From Bacteroidota bacterium (GTDB taxonomy: Bacteria; Bacteroidota; Bacteroidia; Bacteroidales; Prolixibacteraceae): DNA of 64,000 nucleotides. The stretch spans positions 10,850 through 74,849 of the forward strand of contig JAHEYT010000037.1 in the NCBI GenBank assembly GCA_023251455.1, read 5' to 3'. The notes beneath the pieces are model-generated. The model was given only the letters and a program-made list of their open reading frames with translations. It made no database searches and was not told where the DNA came from. Each line of letters opens with the position of its first letter. The first letter of the stretch is position 1. Made by a program: the position numbers and the translations under genes. Below are positions 34,344 to 42,992 of this stretch, piece after piece.

Positions 34344-37300
34344 CTAAAATTTAATACTCAGGCCGGTTAACACTGTTCGTGCCTGAGGATACTTGGCAAA
34401 ATCTATTCCTGAATTCAACGGACTTCCGCTTAAATCAGCAAGTTCAGGATCGAGCCCGCTGTAACGGGTAAAGGTATAGAGGTTTTGACCTCCAATATAA
34501 ATTCGACATTCAGCGATTCCAACTTTCTGACAAAATTGTTTATTCACATTGTAACCTATCTGAAGATTTTTTATTCGCAAGAATGATCCATCTTCGATAT
34601 ACCATGACGATGACCGGAGGTTATTATTTGCAGTGCTGGCCGAAATCTGGAATTGAGTATTGGAAGTTCCTTCGCCATGCCATGCTTTTTCAAGCATATC
34701 GGCCGGAGCATTAAAGTATCCGGTATTCTGATGAGTAAAGTATTTAAACACATTGAAAATATCGCCACCCTGGCTTCCCTGAAGGAACAGACTGATGTCG
34801 AAACGGTGATATTCAGCAAAAAGGTTTATTCCGTAGGTGAAATCTGGATGAGGCGACCCGATAAAACCACGGTCTTCCCCGGTTATCCGGCCATCACCAT
34901 TCAGATCTTTGAACTTAAAATCACCTGGACGGGTTAAAACATCCTGATAATATATATCTTCTGAAGATAATGCATTTGCCAAATCAACCTGATGTTGATT
35001 CTGAAAAACTCCCTCGACCACATAACCAAAAAATTCGCCAATGGGATGACCAACCATTGTTTTTGTAGTATATCCAAGTCGCTGTTCTCCTCCCATTATG
35101 GGCTCACCACCACCAAGCGATAAAATCGTATTTTTATAAGTTGACACATTTAAATTTACACTGAAATTTAGTTCTCTCCACTTGTTGTGGTAAGTTGTAA
35201 GAAATTCAACCCCTTTGTTTTTAACATCTCCTGCATTAGTCCATGGCGAATCGGGCAATCCGGCCGACATGGGAATTGGCAATTTCAGGAGCATATTTTT
35301 GGTTTGCTTATTATAAAAATCAAAGCTTCCTGAAAGTTTACTATTAAACAACGTAAAATCAATTCCAAGGTTGGTCGATTCTGTTGTTTCCCAAGTGAGG
35401 TTTTTATTACCAAGGTTGATAGGTGCATACCCTTGAACGATAGATTGATTGAACAAATATCTCCTTGTATTGCCTCCGGCGATTAATGTTCTGAAAGCAT
35501 TATCCGAAATATTCTGGTTTCCAACCTGACCCCAACCCAAACGTATTTTTAAATCATCAACGATGTTGGTAAGTTTTAGGGCGCTGAAGAATTTTTCATT
35601 AGAAATACGCCATCCTCCTGAAAGTGAAGGGAAATATCCCCATTTTTCGCCCCTGGCAAATTTTGACGAACCGTCAGCACGAATCGAAGCAGTGAAAAGA
35701 TATTGCGAATTAAAGGAGTAATTGATGCGGCCAAGGTAGGAAAGAAGACCATAGTCAGAAACTGCACCGGTTACGTTTGGATCGGTTGTGGCTGCGCTAA
35801 GGTAACGAAGGTAATCGCTGTTCCCCGGAATATTCCGCTTGGAAGCCTGGGCAAGTTCATATTTTCCACCTTCAGTAGTCATTCCGACCAATGCTGTGAA
35901 ATTCTGGTTTTTCTTGAATAATTTTCTGTATGTCAGAGTATTTTCATAAACCCAGTCGTTGTTTTTGCCTGAATCTTTGCTTACCGAGTTAATGTCGTTT
36001 TTCGAATCAGAATCCATCCAGAAAGAAGGTAGGAAGTTATCGTATTCTGAACGTCGAATATCCATTCCGAAAGTTGAATGATAGGACAAGTGTTTGGTAA
36101 AATCGTAATTGAAGGATAAGTTTCCAAAGAACCGGAGTTGAGTCCATGAGTTGATAGAACGTCCGATTTGAGCAACCGGGTTATACTTATTGCTGTAAAT
36201 TGATTCGTACCAGCGCGAAAATTCTCCGTATTTTACCCGAATCGGATCGTCAACAGGTCGTTCCTCTCCTGAAGTTATTGGATCAAGGACGATTGAAGTA
36301 AAAACGATTCCACCGTCCAGATCATCTTCCTGTATGGTTAACCTTTTGGCTTGGCTAAGGTTGGTGTTGAAAGCAATCGTAATTTTATCTGAAAGTTTAT
36401 ATTCATTATTTACCCTGAATGTCAACCGATCAAATTCTGAGCCTTTTATTGTACCATCCTGCGACAGATAAGATAAACTCATCAGATATTTGTTCATTTC
36501 ATTTCCACCTGAAATAGAGAGATTTTGGTTGTGTACCAAGGCTTTTTTGGTAATTAGTTTCCACCAGTTGGTTCCACCGGTATAATTATCCGGATTACTA
36601 AACTCTTCTATGTATTGATAGGCGCCTGCACCTTCGCTTTCAATCCCGTTTTTTACAGCCAGATTGTTGATTGTCGCAAACTGTTTACTGTCGCCCATTT
36701 TTGGATTATTCCAAACATCACTTACCCCAACATACGAATCAGCAGTAATTACCGGACTGCCAGGTTTTCCTTTTTTTGTATTGATCAGGATAACGCCATT
36801 TGCACCCCTGTTTCCGTAAATAGCAGTGGCCGAAGCATCCTTCAGTATTTCAACATTATCAATATCGCCCATGTTTAAAAAGCGAATATCATCGGTGGGA
36901 ATGCCATCGATCACAAACAATGGATTATTGTTATTTACAGTTCCAATTCCACGAATTCTGACCGAAGTTCCTCCTCCGGGTGAACCCGAAGTTGAGGTGA
37001 CCAAAACGCCGGCAGCTCTGCCTTGCAGCGCCTGATCGAACCCTGTTACAGGCATCTTTCGCGTGCCGTCGACCTCGATAGTTGTGATCGCACCTGTGAG
37101 ATCAGATTTTCGCTGATCGCCGTACCCAACCACGATTACTTCGTCAACTCCAATGATATCAGGTTCGAGTACAACGTCAATTTGTAGTTTTTTGCCAATT
37201 GAAACTTCCTGTTTCATCATTCCAACATAAGAAAAAACCAGAGAGTCATAATTTAGTGGAACTTCAATTTTGTATTGTCCTGATCGGTCGGTTATTGTAC

Positions 37301-37715
37301 CAGTAAATGTATTTTTAATCATAACGGTAACTCCGGGTATAGTCTCCATGCTTTTATTGGTAACTATACCTTTAATTGTTCGGTATGTTTCTGTATTTAA
37401 ATTTTTGGGCATAATGGGCTTTCCCTGAGACAAAATGATGTGATGGTCAATAATTTGAAAAGTATAGGATGTATTGTTGAAAAGCTTATCAAGCACCTCA
37501 TTTATTGTGGCATTCCAAATTTGGATTGATGTTTTTGGTTGAAGATTTATGCTTGATTGTTCATAGAAGAACCGATATTCACTTTGCTTTTCAATTTCAA
37601 GAATAATTCGCTCAAGAGTCACATCCTTAAAATTAAGTGAAATATTTTCCTTCTGTGAAAATGCTTTCACAGAAAAAAGAATAATAAAAATGACTAACAG
37701 AAACTTTACTCTCAT
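34344..37715 (-). CDS. susC: SusC/RagA-family TonB-linked transporter with STN signalling domain
   Basis: A 1123-residue outer-membrane protein. It has a signal peptide (MRVKFLLVIFIILFSVKAFSQ region), an STN/secretin-type N-terminal domain (about 22-105, ISLNFKDVTLERIILEIEKQSE), a carboxypeptidase-like extension (115-200, IKGIVTNKSMETIPGVTVMIKN) and a TonB plug that begins with EVIVVGYGDQRKSDLTGAI. A long beta-barrel follows and ends in a Phe (LTGLSIKF). The STN domain is the part that talks to a FecR-like anti-sigma in the inner membrane, which matches the adjacent fecR and sigma genes. The start is the ATG at 37715; an in-frame TTG six codons earlier is less likely. Paired with SusD. Confidence 0.95.
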   Translation of the reverse strand: MRVKFLLVIFIILFSVKAFSQKENISLNFKDVTLERIILEIEKQSEYRFFYEQSSINLQPKTSIQIWNATINEVLDKLFNNTSYTFQIIDHHIILSQGKPIMPKNLNTETYRTIKGIVTNKSMETIPGVTVMIKNTFTGTITDRSGQYKIEVPLNYDSLVFSYVGMMKQEVSIGKKLQIDVVLEPDIIGVDEVIVVGYGDQRKSDLTGAITTIEVDGTRKMPVTGFDQALQGRAAGVLVTSTSGSPGGGTSVRIRGIGTVNNNNPLFVIDGIPTDDIRFLNMGDIDNVEILKDASATAIYGNRGANGVILINTKKGKPGSPVITADSYVGVSDVWNNPKMGDSKQFATINNLAVKNGIESEGAGAYQYIEEFSNPDNYTGGTNWWKLITKKALVHNQNLSISGGNEMNKYLMSLSYLSQDGTIKGSEFDRLTFRVNNEYKLSDKITIAFNTNLSQAKRLTIQEDDLDGGIVFTSIVLDPITSGEERPVDDPIRVKYGEFSRWYESIYSNKYNPVAQIGRSINSWTQLRFFGNLSFNYDFTKHLSYHSTFGMDIRRSEYDNFLPSFWMDSDSKNDINSVSKDSGKNNDWVYENTLTYRKLFKKNQNFTALVGMTTEGGKYELAQASKRNIPGNSDYLRYLSAATTDPNVTGAVSDYGLLSYLGRINYSFNSQYLFTASIRADGSSKFARGEKWGYFPSLSGGWRISNEKFFSALKLTNIVDDLKIRLGWGQVGNQNISDNAFRTLIAGGNTRRYLFNQSIVQGYAPINLGNKNLTWETTESTNLGIDFTLFNSKLSGSFDFYNKQTKNMLLKLPIPMSAGLPDSPWTNAGDVKNKGVEFLTTYHNKWRELNFSVNLNVSTYKNTILSLGGGEPIMGGEQRLGYTTKTMVGHPIGEFFGYVVEGVFQNQHQVDLANALSSEDIYYQDVLTRPGDFKFKDLNGDGRITGEDRGFIGSPHPDFTYGINLFAEYHRFDISLFLQGSQGGDIFNVFKYFTHQNTGYFNAPADMLEKAWHGEGTSNTQFQISASTANNNLRSSSWYIEDGSFLRIKNLQIGYNVNKQFCQKVGIAECRIYIGGQNLYTFTRYSGLDPELADLSGSPLNSGIDFAKYPQARTVLTGLSIKF

Positions 37716-37861
37716 AAACACCGAGGTATTCAACTAAAATAGACCCTTGTAAAGATCAACTTTTTTTTAGAAAATTGATAGAAGTCTTAACGGAAATGGA
37801 TACCTGAATGTTTAATTAATTAGATTATTTCAAGAAACAACTTGTAAATGGCACAAGAAGT

Positions 37862-38872
37862 CTATTTTTTGCGGATAGTAATCTTATTTCGGTCGGTAAT
37901 ATATTCAATAGGAACCGATGTTGACCTTTTGAAAATTTCGAGGATACTATAAATATTATCATCAACTTTAAAATCGCCGGTGTAGGTCTTTTCTTTTAAA
38001 GTTGCATCTTCAAAAATGATTTCAACGTTGTAAATTCGTTCTATCCGTTTTGCCAGAGTTTCAAATTTCTCATCTTTGAAAACAAATTCACCCTTCATCC
38101 AATAAGTATAAAATTTGGTGTCGACAGGAGTAATTGCCGTTTGATTGTTTAATTTATCAAAGGTCATGCTCTCCCCTGGATTAAGCGTACTCACAACTTC
38201 GGGGTTTTCGTTCGACTGAACGGTAACCTTTCCCGAAATCAGGGTTGTTTCAATGAATTTATCGTTTGGATAAGCGCTGATGTTAAATTTTGTGCCTAAT
38301 ACCTTGATACTTACATCGGACGTTTTTACTATAAATGGTATTTTCGTATTTCGCTGAACTTCAAAATAACCTTCTCCAATTAATTCAACTACACGTTCCG
38401 ATTTATTGAATTTTTTAGGATAAACCAATCTGCTGTTGTTGTTCAGCCATATTTTACTTCCGTCGGGCAAAACTATTTCCGACTTATTTCCTTTCGGCAC
38501 AGATATCGTACAAAATTCATTTTTTGAATTCTCTTCGGTGATATAATAGTATGAAAGAAAGCTAAAAGAAAGGAAGAAAAAGATAATTGCGGCGTACTTG
38601 ACAAATTGATTAACCTGAAGGGAGATACGTTGAACTCTGGATTGTGACTGAATTACCTCCGCAAATTTTATCCGGTTAATTAATTTGTCGTACGCCGCAA
38701 TTGCTTGCGAATTGTTTGTTTGATCTTGTTTGTGGTACCAGAGTTCTTTGATTTGAAAATATACTTGCTTGTTTGTGGTCGACGAATCAATCCATTCATT
38801 TAGAGCTTTTTCCTCATCCTGAGAAATGTTCCCATCTAAATTCTTCCCGATTATGCTCCAAATGCTATCCAT
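37862..38872 (-). CDS. fecR: FecR-family anti-sigma factor
   Basis: A 336-residue inner-membrane protein. The cytoplasmic anti-sigma part comes first (about 1-85), then one membrane helix (about 93-112, YAAIIFFFLSFSFLSYYYI). The periplasmic FecR domain (about 122-215) includes VPKGNKSEIVLPDGSKIWLN and FEVQRNTKIPFIVKTSDVSIKVLGTKFNISAYP. A C-terminal DUF4974 domain (about 250-335) ends in NKITIRKK. It is predicted to sense SusC occupancy through the STN domain and to control the neighbouring sigma factor. A 51-base gap separates it from the sigma gene and 146 bases from susC. Confidence 0.95.
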   Translation of the reverse strand: MDSIWSIIGKNLDGNISQDEEKALNEWIDSSTTNKQVYFQIKELWYHKQDQTNNSQAIAAYDKLINRIKFAEVIQSQSRVQRISLQVNQFVKYAAIIFFFLSFSFLSYYYITEENSKNEFCTISVPKGNKSEIVLPDGSKIWLNNNSRLVYPKKFNKSERVVELIGEGYFEVQRNTKIPFIVKTSDVSIKVLGTKFNISAYPNDKFIETTLISGKVTVQSNENPEVVSTLNPGESMTFDKLNNQTAITPVDTKFYTYWMKGEFVFKDEKFETLAKRIERIYNVEIIFEDATLKEKTYTGDFKVDDNIYSILEIFKRSTSVPIEYITDRNKITIRKK

Positions 38873-38923
38873 GGTGTTCTGAAATTCACTGTTAAAGACA
38901 AGTGTTTTTGAAAAATCTACTAG

Positions 38924-39553
38924 TTAATTTTGGGTTATTCTTGAATTATTTATGTTGAATCTGGTAAATAGCTGAAAAAGAATAAGATTAGTTTCTTCCG
39001 GAGAAAGATCTTTCAGAACAATACTCAATTTCTTTATTGCAGTGGCAATATGGTTGTCGATGGTGTTGACTGATATTCCTAAAATCTCAGCAATTTCCTT
39101 GTATTTGAGCCCTTCAACTTTAGCCATTTGAAACACCAGTTTTGTTTTTGGTGGAAGCTGATTGATGGCTTGTTCTATTTCCATGCGGACTTCATTGGTG
39201 AATAGTGCTGTTTCCGGAGTTAATTCGTCAATCTCAAACCGAACCAGAACATCGTCAAGTGTGGTATTTCGTTCTTTCCGAAACTTACTCAGGTAATTAA
39301 ATGAAGTGTTTTTTGTTGAAATAAAGAGGTAATTTTTTAGACTTTCAATGTTTTTCAGGCTCGATCTTTTTTGCCAGATATTCAGAAAAACATCGTTCAC
39401 AGCTTCTTCAGCAAACTCAGACGAATGAAGTATCGAAAATGCAAACTTGTACAGCCGATCGAAATAGACTAAATATAATTCTTTGAATGCTTGCTGATCG
39501 GAGTTTTGACTGATCTTTTTCGAGAGTATTTCAATATGCTGGCTATTATCCAA
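38924..39553 (-). CDS. ECF RNA polymerase sigma factor (FecI-like, sigma-70 Bacteroides expansion family)
   Basis: A 209-residue sigma factor with region 2 (about 20-90, FKELYLVYFDRLYKFAFSILHSSEFAEEAVNDVFLNIWQ) and region 4 (about 130-190, LPPKTKLVFQMAKVEGLKYKEIAEILGISVNTIDNHIATAIKKL). It probably directs transcription of the susC-susD genes under FecR control. The start codon is TTG at 39553: no ATG lies between it and the in-frame stop upstream, and the next Met is well inside region 2. The -7-like element at 39589-39596 stands 36 bases before the start. Confidence 0.92.
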   Translation of the reverse strand: MDNSQHIEILSKKISQNSDQQAFKELYLVYFDRLYKFAFSILHSSEFAEEAVNDVFLNIWQKRSSLKNIESLKNYLFISTKNTSFNYLSKFRKERNTTLDDVLVRFEIDELTPETALFTNEVRMEIEQAINQLPPKTKLVFQMAKVEGLKYKEIAEILGISVNTIDNHIATAIKKLSIVLKDLSPEETNLILFQLFTRFNINNSRITQN

Positions 39554-39588
39554 ACTGAAATCTAGTTAGTAAGTTAAAATCAATTTGA

Positions 39589-39596
39589 CGAAGATA
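39589..39596 (-). promoter_or_regulatory. -7-like element of the ECF sigma gene
   Basis: On the minus strand TATCTTCG matches TAnnTTTG at all but one base and lies 36 bases before the TTG start. Confidence 0.4.
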
Positions 39597-39625
39597 CTAA
39601 AAAACGGTTATTGCAGGAAAGTATT

Positions 39626-40030
39626 CTAAGGTAATTTGCTTCCTTTAGCAGCCCACCAGTATATCGCATCCATTTCCAATCGTCCGGATAAAATAGCCGG
39701 ATCGTTTGATTCCATACGGATAGCCTGTGAAATTGAATCGACATCAAAAATCAGAATTCCGCGGTGTTTGCCTCCTTTATCAAACGGGCCGGCAATGACC
39801 ATTTTGCCTGTTTGCGCCATTTCGTTAAGATGTTTCATATGACCTTCCTGAATTTTGGATACCATGACCGAATCATGTGTTCGATTGGGTCCTTCATTTA
39901 AAAGCATAAAAACATAACGCTTCATGACATAGGTGGTATCACCGTCAGGCATTTTAAACTCACGCTGCGCCAATGATTGGAAACAGATTATGGCAAATAA
40001 AAAGATAAAAAAAGTGGCTTTAACATACAT
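39626..40030 (-). CDS. Secreted YciI-like protein
   Basis: A 134-residue protein with a signal peptide (MYVKATFFIFLFAIICFQSLAQ) followed by a single YciI/DGPF ferredoxin-like domain. YVFMLLNEGPNRTHDS, GHMKHLNEMAQTGKMVIAGPFD and HRGILIFDVDSISQAIRM are the recognisable strands. Most YciI proteins are cytoplasmic; an exported one is less common. It is read 7 bases after msrA on the same strand, so the two are one transcript and both periplasmic. Function unknown; a role in handling oxidised small molecules is only a guess from the neighbour. Confidence 0.82.
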   Translation of the reverse strand: MYVKATFFIFLFAIICFQSLAQREFKMPDGDTTYVMKRYVFMLLNEGPNRTHDSVMVSKIQEGHMKHLNEMAQTGKMVIAGPFDKGGKHRGILIFDVDSISQAIRMESNDPAILSGRLEMDAIYWWAAKGSKLP

Positions 40031-40037
40031 CGGAAAC

Positions 40038-40628
40038 TTATTTTAATTTGTCTTTAAAGACCTTCCTGAATTTTTCAATTTTGGGGACAATTACAAACTG
40101 ACAATAACCTTGCGATCGGTTGTTTGCAAAATAATTCTGATGATAGTTTTCTGCTTTATAGAATTGATCAAAAACAGTGATTTCAGTTACCACCGGTTTG
40201 TTAAAAACATTTTCTTTATTCAATTCAGCTTTATACTTTTCAGCTGTTTCTTTTTGTTCCTGGGAATGATAAAAAATGGCAGATCGGTATTGTGTTCCAG
40301 AATCGGCACCCTGACGGTTTAGAGTGGTCGGATCGTGTGTTTCCCAAAAAACTTCGAGTAGTTCATGGAAACTGATCACCTTCGGATTGAATGTAACTTG
40401 AATGACCTCGGCATGGCCGGTTTCGCCGGTGCAAACTTCTTTGTATGTCGGGTTCTTCAATTTTCCGCCCGAGTATCCTGACTCGACGGTTTCAACACCT
40501 TTCAGGCTTCTGAAAATGGCTTCGGTACACCAAAAACATCCGCCGCCAAAAGTGGCTGTCTCCGTTTGCCCGTAACTAATATGTTCTGACATACTAAATA
40601 GAATTAAGATGAAAAGAAATCGGCTCAT
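40038..40628 (-). CDS. msrA: Peptide-methionine (S)-S-oxide reductase, exported
   Basis: A 196-residue enzyme reducing S-methionine sulfoxide in proteins. A signal peptide ends in ISYGQ, so it is predicted to be periplasmic. The catalytic motif GGGCFWCTEAIF places the nucleophile at Cys31, with Cys34 next to it. KEVCTGETGHAEVIQVTFNP and HDPTTLNRQGADSGTQYRSAIFY are the family blocks. The reducing partner for an exported MsrA must be an envelope thiol system, which is not in this window. It is the first gene of a two-gene unit with the YciI-like protein. Confidence 0.95.
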   Translation of the reverse strand: MSRFLFILILFSMSEHISYGQTETATFGGGCFWCTEAIFRSLKGVETVESGYSGGKLKNPTYKEVCTGETGHAEVIQVTFNPKVISFHELLEVFWETHDPTTLNRQGADSGTQYRSAIFYHSQEQKETAEKYKAELNKENVFNKPVVTEITVFDQFYKAENYHQNYFANNRSQGYCQFVIVPKIEKFRKVFKDKLK

Positions 40629-40817
40629 TGTATTTGCTTTTTATTCAAAACAGACAGATTAATAAAAAGTTGAAAAGAAGATTTGAATGGATGGATTTTC
40701 AGCGTAATGGAAAATTGAATTGTAAGGATTATTTCATGAGACTGTAAGTTTTTCCGGATAAAAAACAACTAATGGTTTAAATGGTTAAATTTCAAAAAGG
40801 TTATTAAGATTCACGTT

Positions 40818-41288
40818 ATGGAGATAGAATTTTTAAAAATCATTCACGATCATCAGAAAATCATCTTCAAGATATGTAGAATATATCGCGATAATAAAGA
40901 GGATCAGGAAGATTTGTTTCAGGAAGTTGTATATCAACTCTGGAAGTCTTTTCCATCGTTCAAAGGTGAATCCAAAATAAGTTCGTGGGTCTACAGAATA
41001 ACCTTAAATACCGCGATCGCTATTTATAGAAAAACTAAAATTGAGATTAACTATATTGAAGAATTTCCGGAGAAAATTCATCCTTCAACAGAGAATAAGG
41101 CTACAGAAAATGCTGATCGGTTATTTGGAGCGTTGCGAAAATTAAACGATGGAGATAAAGCTTTGGTATCGCTTTATCTGGAAGACTTTAGTTATCAGGA
41201 AATGGCAGAAATAACCGGTATTAGCGAAAGTAATGTAGGCGTGAAATTGAACAGAATTAAGAACAAACTGAAAATCATTTTAAACTAA
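40818..41288 (+). CDS. Short ECF sigma factor
   Basis: A 156-residue sigma factor with region 2 (about 10-75, HQKIIFKICRIYRDNKEDQEDLFQEVVYQLW) and region 4 (about 100-155, YLEDFSYQEMAEITGISESNVGVKLNRIKNKL). It is shorter than the FecI-like sigma at 38.9 kb and has no FecR gene next to it. Instead a small four-helix membrane protein follows 5 bases later, a common place for the anti-sigma of such a pair. Targets and signal are unknown. Confidence 0.9.
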   Translation: MEIEFLKIIHDHQKIIFKICRIYRDNKEDQEDLFQEVVYQLWKSFPSFKGESKISSWVYRITLNTAIAIYRKTKIEINYIEEFPEKIHPSTENKATENADRLFGALRKLNDGDKALVSLYLEDFSYQEMAEITGISESNVGVKLNRIKNKLKIILN

Positions 41289-41293
41289 AAATC

Positions 41294-41845
41294 ATGGAAC
41301 TGGAAGATTTAAAATCAGATTGGCAAAATGCCACTATAGTTGAGAAAAGTGAAGATGACTTGCAGAAAATGACCAGAATAAAGAATCATCCAACGTTGAA
41401 ACGGATCAGAACAAAGCTAATCATTGAAACCATTTGCTTTGTGTTGTTTTTGGTGGTTTATTACGATTGGTTTGATGGTGATAAAAAGCCATTTTATGCA
41501 AACGCTTTTCTGGTGATTGGCTTATTGTTTTTCATTGCAAACGACGTTGCTGGTTACATCTCAATCACATCACGAATCGAAGGTTCGAATTTGAAAACTT
41601 CGGTGGAAAGATATTTGGCGAAAATTAAGCGATTGTCCATTTTGTCGCTGATATGTACTTTTTTGTACAGCATTTCTATCGTTGTGTTCTTTACAGCGGT
41701 AATTCATTTTACCCGCGAAAAGAGTTTTATCCTCTTAGGAATTTCAATTATTTTAGTTCAAATGATGTTTTGGTCGCACCGGATTTGGACAAGATGGATA
41801 AAGAAATTAGAACAGCAAATAGTTGATTTTGATGAAATTAAATAA
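41294..41845 (+). CDS. Four-helix membrane protein, possible anti-sigma factor
   Basis: A 183-residue protein with no family I can name. The first 40 or so residues are charged and cytoplasmic (MELEDLKSDWQNATIVEKSEDD). Four hydrophobic helices follow: about 45-61, 66-89, 114-139 and 142-164. A basic/acidic tail closes the protein. It begins 5 bases after the short ECF sigma and is probably translationally coupled to it. That position, plus a soluble N-terminal segment and a membrane core, suggests it sequesters the sigma, but this is inference only. Confidence 0.7.
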   Translation: MELEDLKSDWQNATIVEKSEDDLQKMTRIKNHPTLKRIRTKLIIETICFVLFLVVYYDWFDGDKKPFYANAFLVIGLLFFIANDVAGYISITSRIEGSNLKTSVERYLAKIKRLSILSLICTFLYSISIVVFFTAVIHFTREKSFILLGISIILVQMMFWSHRIWTRWIKKLEQQIVDFDEIK

Positions 41846-41862
41846 GATTTATTGATGTCTTT

Positions 41863-42372
41863 TTATATTTCCTGAAAGGCTGTTCGTTCAAACTCCAGAA
41901 CTTCCATATCGCGGATGTTTTTACCGTCGATTACAAACCTGACTGCCGTACAAACCTGATGAAATCCTTTATTTCCGGCAGCTCCGGGGTTAATGTGCAG
42001 CAGATGATATTTCGGGTCGAAAATAACTTTCAGGATATGCGAATGCCCGCAAATAAATAACTGGGGAGCTTTTATCTTGAATTGATTGCGGACAAGGGTT
42101 TCGTATCTTCCGGGGTAACCGCCAATGTGAGTCATCAAAACATCAACTTCTTCGCAAAAAAAACGTTGATCAGCCGGAAACATTTTTCGCAAAACATGAT
42201 CGTCGATGTTTCCGTAAACGGCCTTGAGCGGTTTGAATGCAGACAGTCGGTCGGCCGTTTCGGCATTTCCGATGTCGCCGGCATGCCAGATTTCGTCAAC
42301 AGATTCGAAAAATTTAAAGATTCGTGAACTCAGTGTTCCGTGTGTATCTGATAATAAGCCAATTTGTTTCAT
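41863..42372 (-). CDS. Metallophosphoesterase (YfcE/MJ0936-type)
   Basis: A 169-residue cytoplasmic calcineurin-fold phosphodiesterase. Metal-binding motifs are LLSDTHGTL, HAGDIGN, VYGNIDDHVLRK and GHSHI near the C-terminus, in order and spacing typical of YfcE-like enzymes. These hydrolyse phosphodiester model substrates; the natural target is unclear. The ATG at 42372 is preferred to one four codons upstream because it begins directly at the first strand. It is divergent from the sixA-like gene. Confidence 0.88.
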   Translation of the reverse strand: MKQIGLLSDTHGTLSSRIFKFFESVDEIWHAGDIGNAETADRLSAFKPLKAVYGNIDDHVLRKMFPADQRFFCEEVDVLMTHIGGYPGRYETLVRNQFKIKAPQLFICGHSHILKVIFDPKYHLLHINPGAAGNKGFHQVCTAVRFVIDGKNIRDMEVLEFERTAFQEI

Positions 42373-42406
42373 GTAAAAGTGCATTTCGTAGGCATTAAAA
42401 ATAGAT

Positions 42407-42414
42407 TAATTTTG
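42407..42414 (+). promoter_or_regulatory. -7 element of the sixA-like gene
   Basis: TAATTTTG matches TAnnTTTG, 24 bases before the ATG at 42438. Confidence 0.55.
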
Positions 42415-42437
42415 CAGAAACAGAAAAAGAGAAGACC

Positions 42438-42929
42438 ATGAAAAGGGTAATAATTGTTCGCCATGCTAAATCGGTACCCTATGGTTACGACAATGATTTT
42501 TATCGTGATTTAACCGATCGGGGAGAGATTGATGCTGAGAAGATTAGTGAAAAACTTAAAGATTTGGGTGTAAATCCTGAATTGGTAATTGCCAGCCCTG
42601 CAACGCGTACAATGCATACAGCAACTATTTTTTGTCAGACCCTGGGTTACGATCGTTCAAAAATTCGTCAGGAAGAAGTCCTTTACGAAGGATTGACCAC
42701 GCAAAGTTTTATTGATATGCTTCATGCTTTACCTGAACCAGTGCAAACGGTTTTCGTTTTTGGTCACAATCCAACGGTTTATTACCTGGCCTATAACCTG
42801 GTGAAGTACTTTAACTCCGATATGCCAACCTGTTCGACTGTTGCCATCGATTTCCAGGTTGAAAAATGGTCAGACGTTTCTGCCCGTGTGGGTCGGCTTG
42901 CTTTTCAGTTAACACCTAAATCAATATAG
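42438..42929 (+). CDS. sixA: SixA-like histidine phosphatase
   Basis: A 163-residue single-domain phosphatase of the histidine-acid superfamily. The phosphate-accepting His is in VIIVRHAKS (Arg8, His9), followed by DLTDRGEIDAEKISEKL, VIASPATRTMHTA and VFVFGHNPTVYYLAY, the other catalytic blocks (second Arg and His). SixA removes phosphate from phosphohistidine proteins in phosphorelays; small relatives act on other phosphomonoesters. It probably shares no operon with rsmE, because 63 bases with an AT-rich repeat separate them. Confidence 0.88.
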   Translation: MKRVIIVRHAKSVPYGYDNDFYRDLTDRGEIDAEKISEKLKDLGVNPELVIASPATRTMHTATIFCQTLGYDRSKIRQEEVLYEGLTTQSFIDMLHALPEPVQTVFVFGHNPTVYYLAYNLVKYFNSDMPTCSTVAIDFQVEKWSDVSARVGRLAFQLTPKSI

Positions 42930-42954
42930 ACCTCATATCTCAAGCAAGCAGACT

Positions 42955-42990
42955 TGGAACTTGGAATTTGAAACCTCAAACTTATTTGAA
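42955..42990. repeat. Heptad-like repeat before rsmE
   Basis: ACTTGGAACTTGGAATTTG and AAACCTCAAACTTATTTG repeat at about 7-base steps. It is similar in type to the block before araD. Confidence 0.4.
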
Positions 42991-42992
42991 TC

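Noticed and set aside
34331-34344. Possible fusion or frameshift between susC and susD
   Set aside because: Both genes have full length, separate starts and stops, and a normal 12-base gap.
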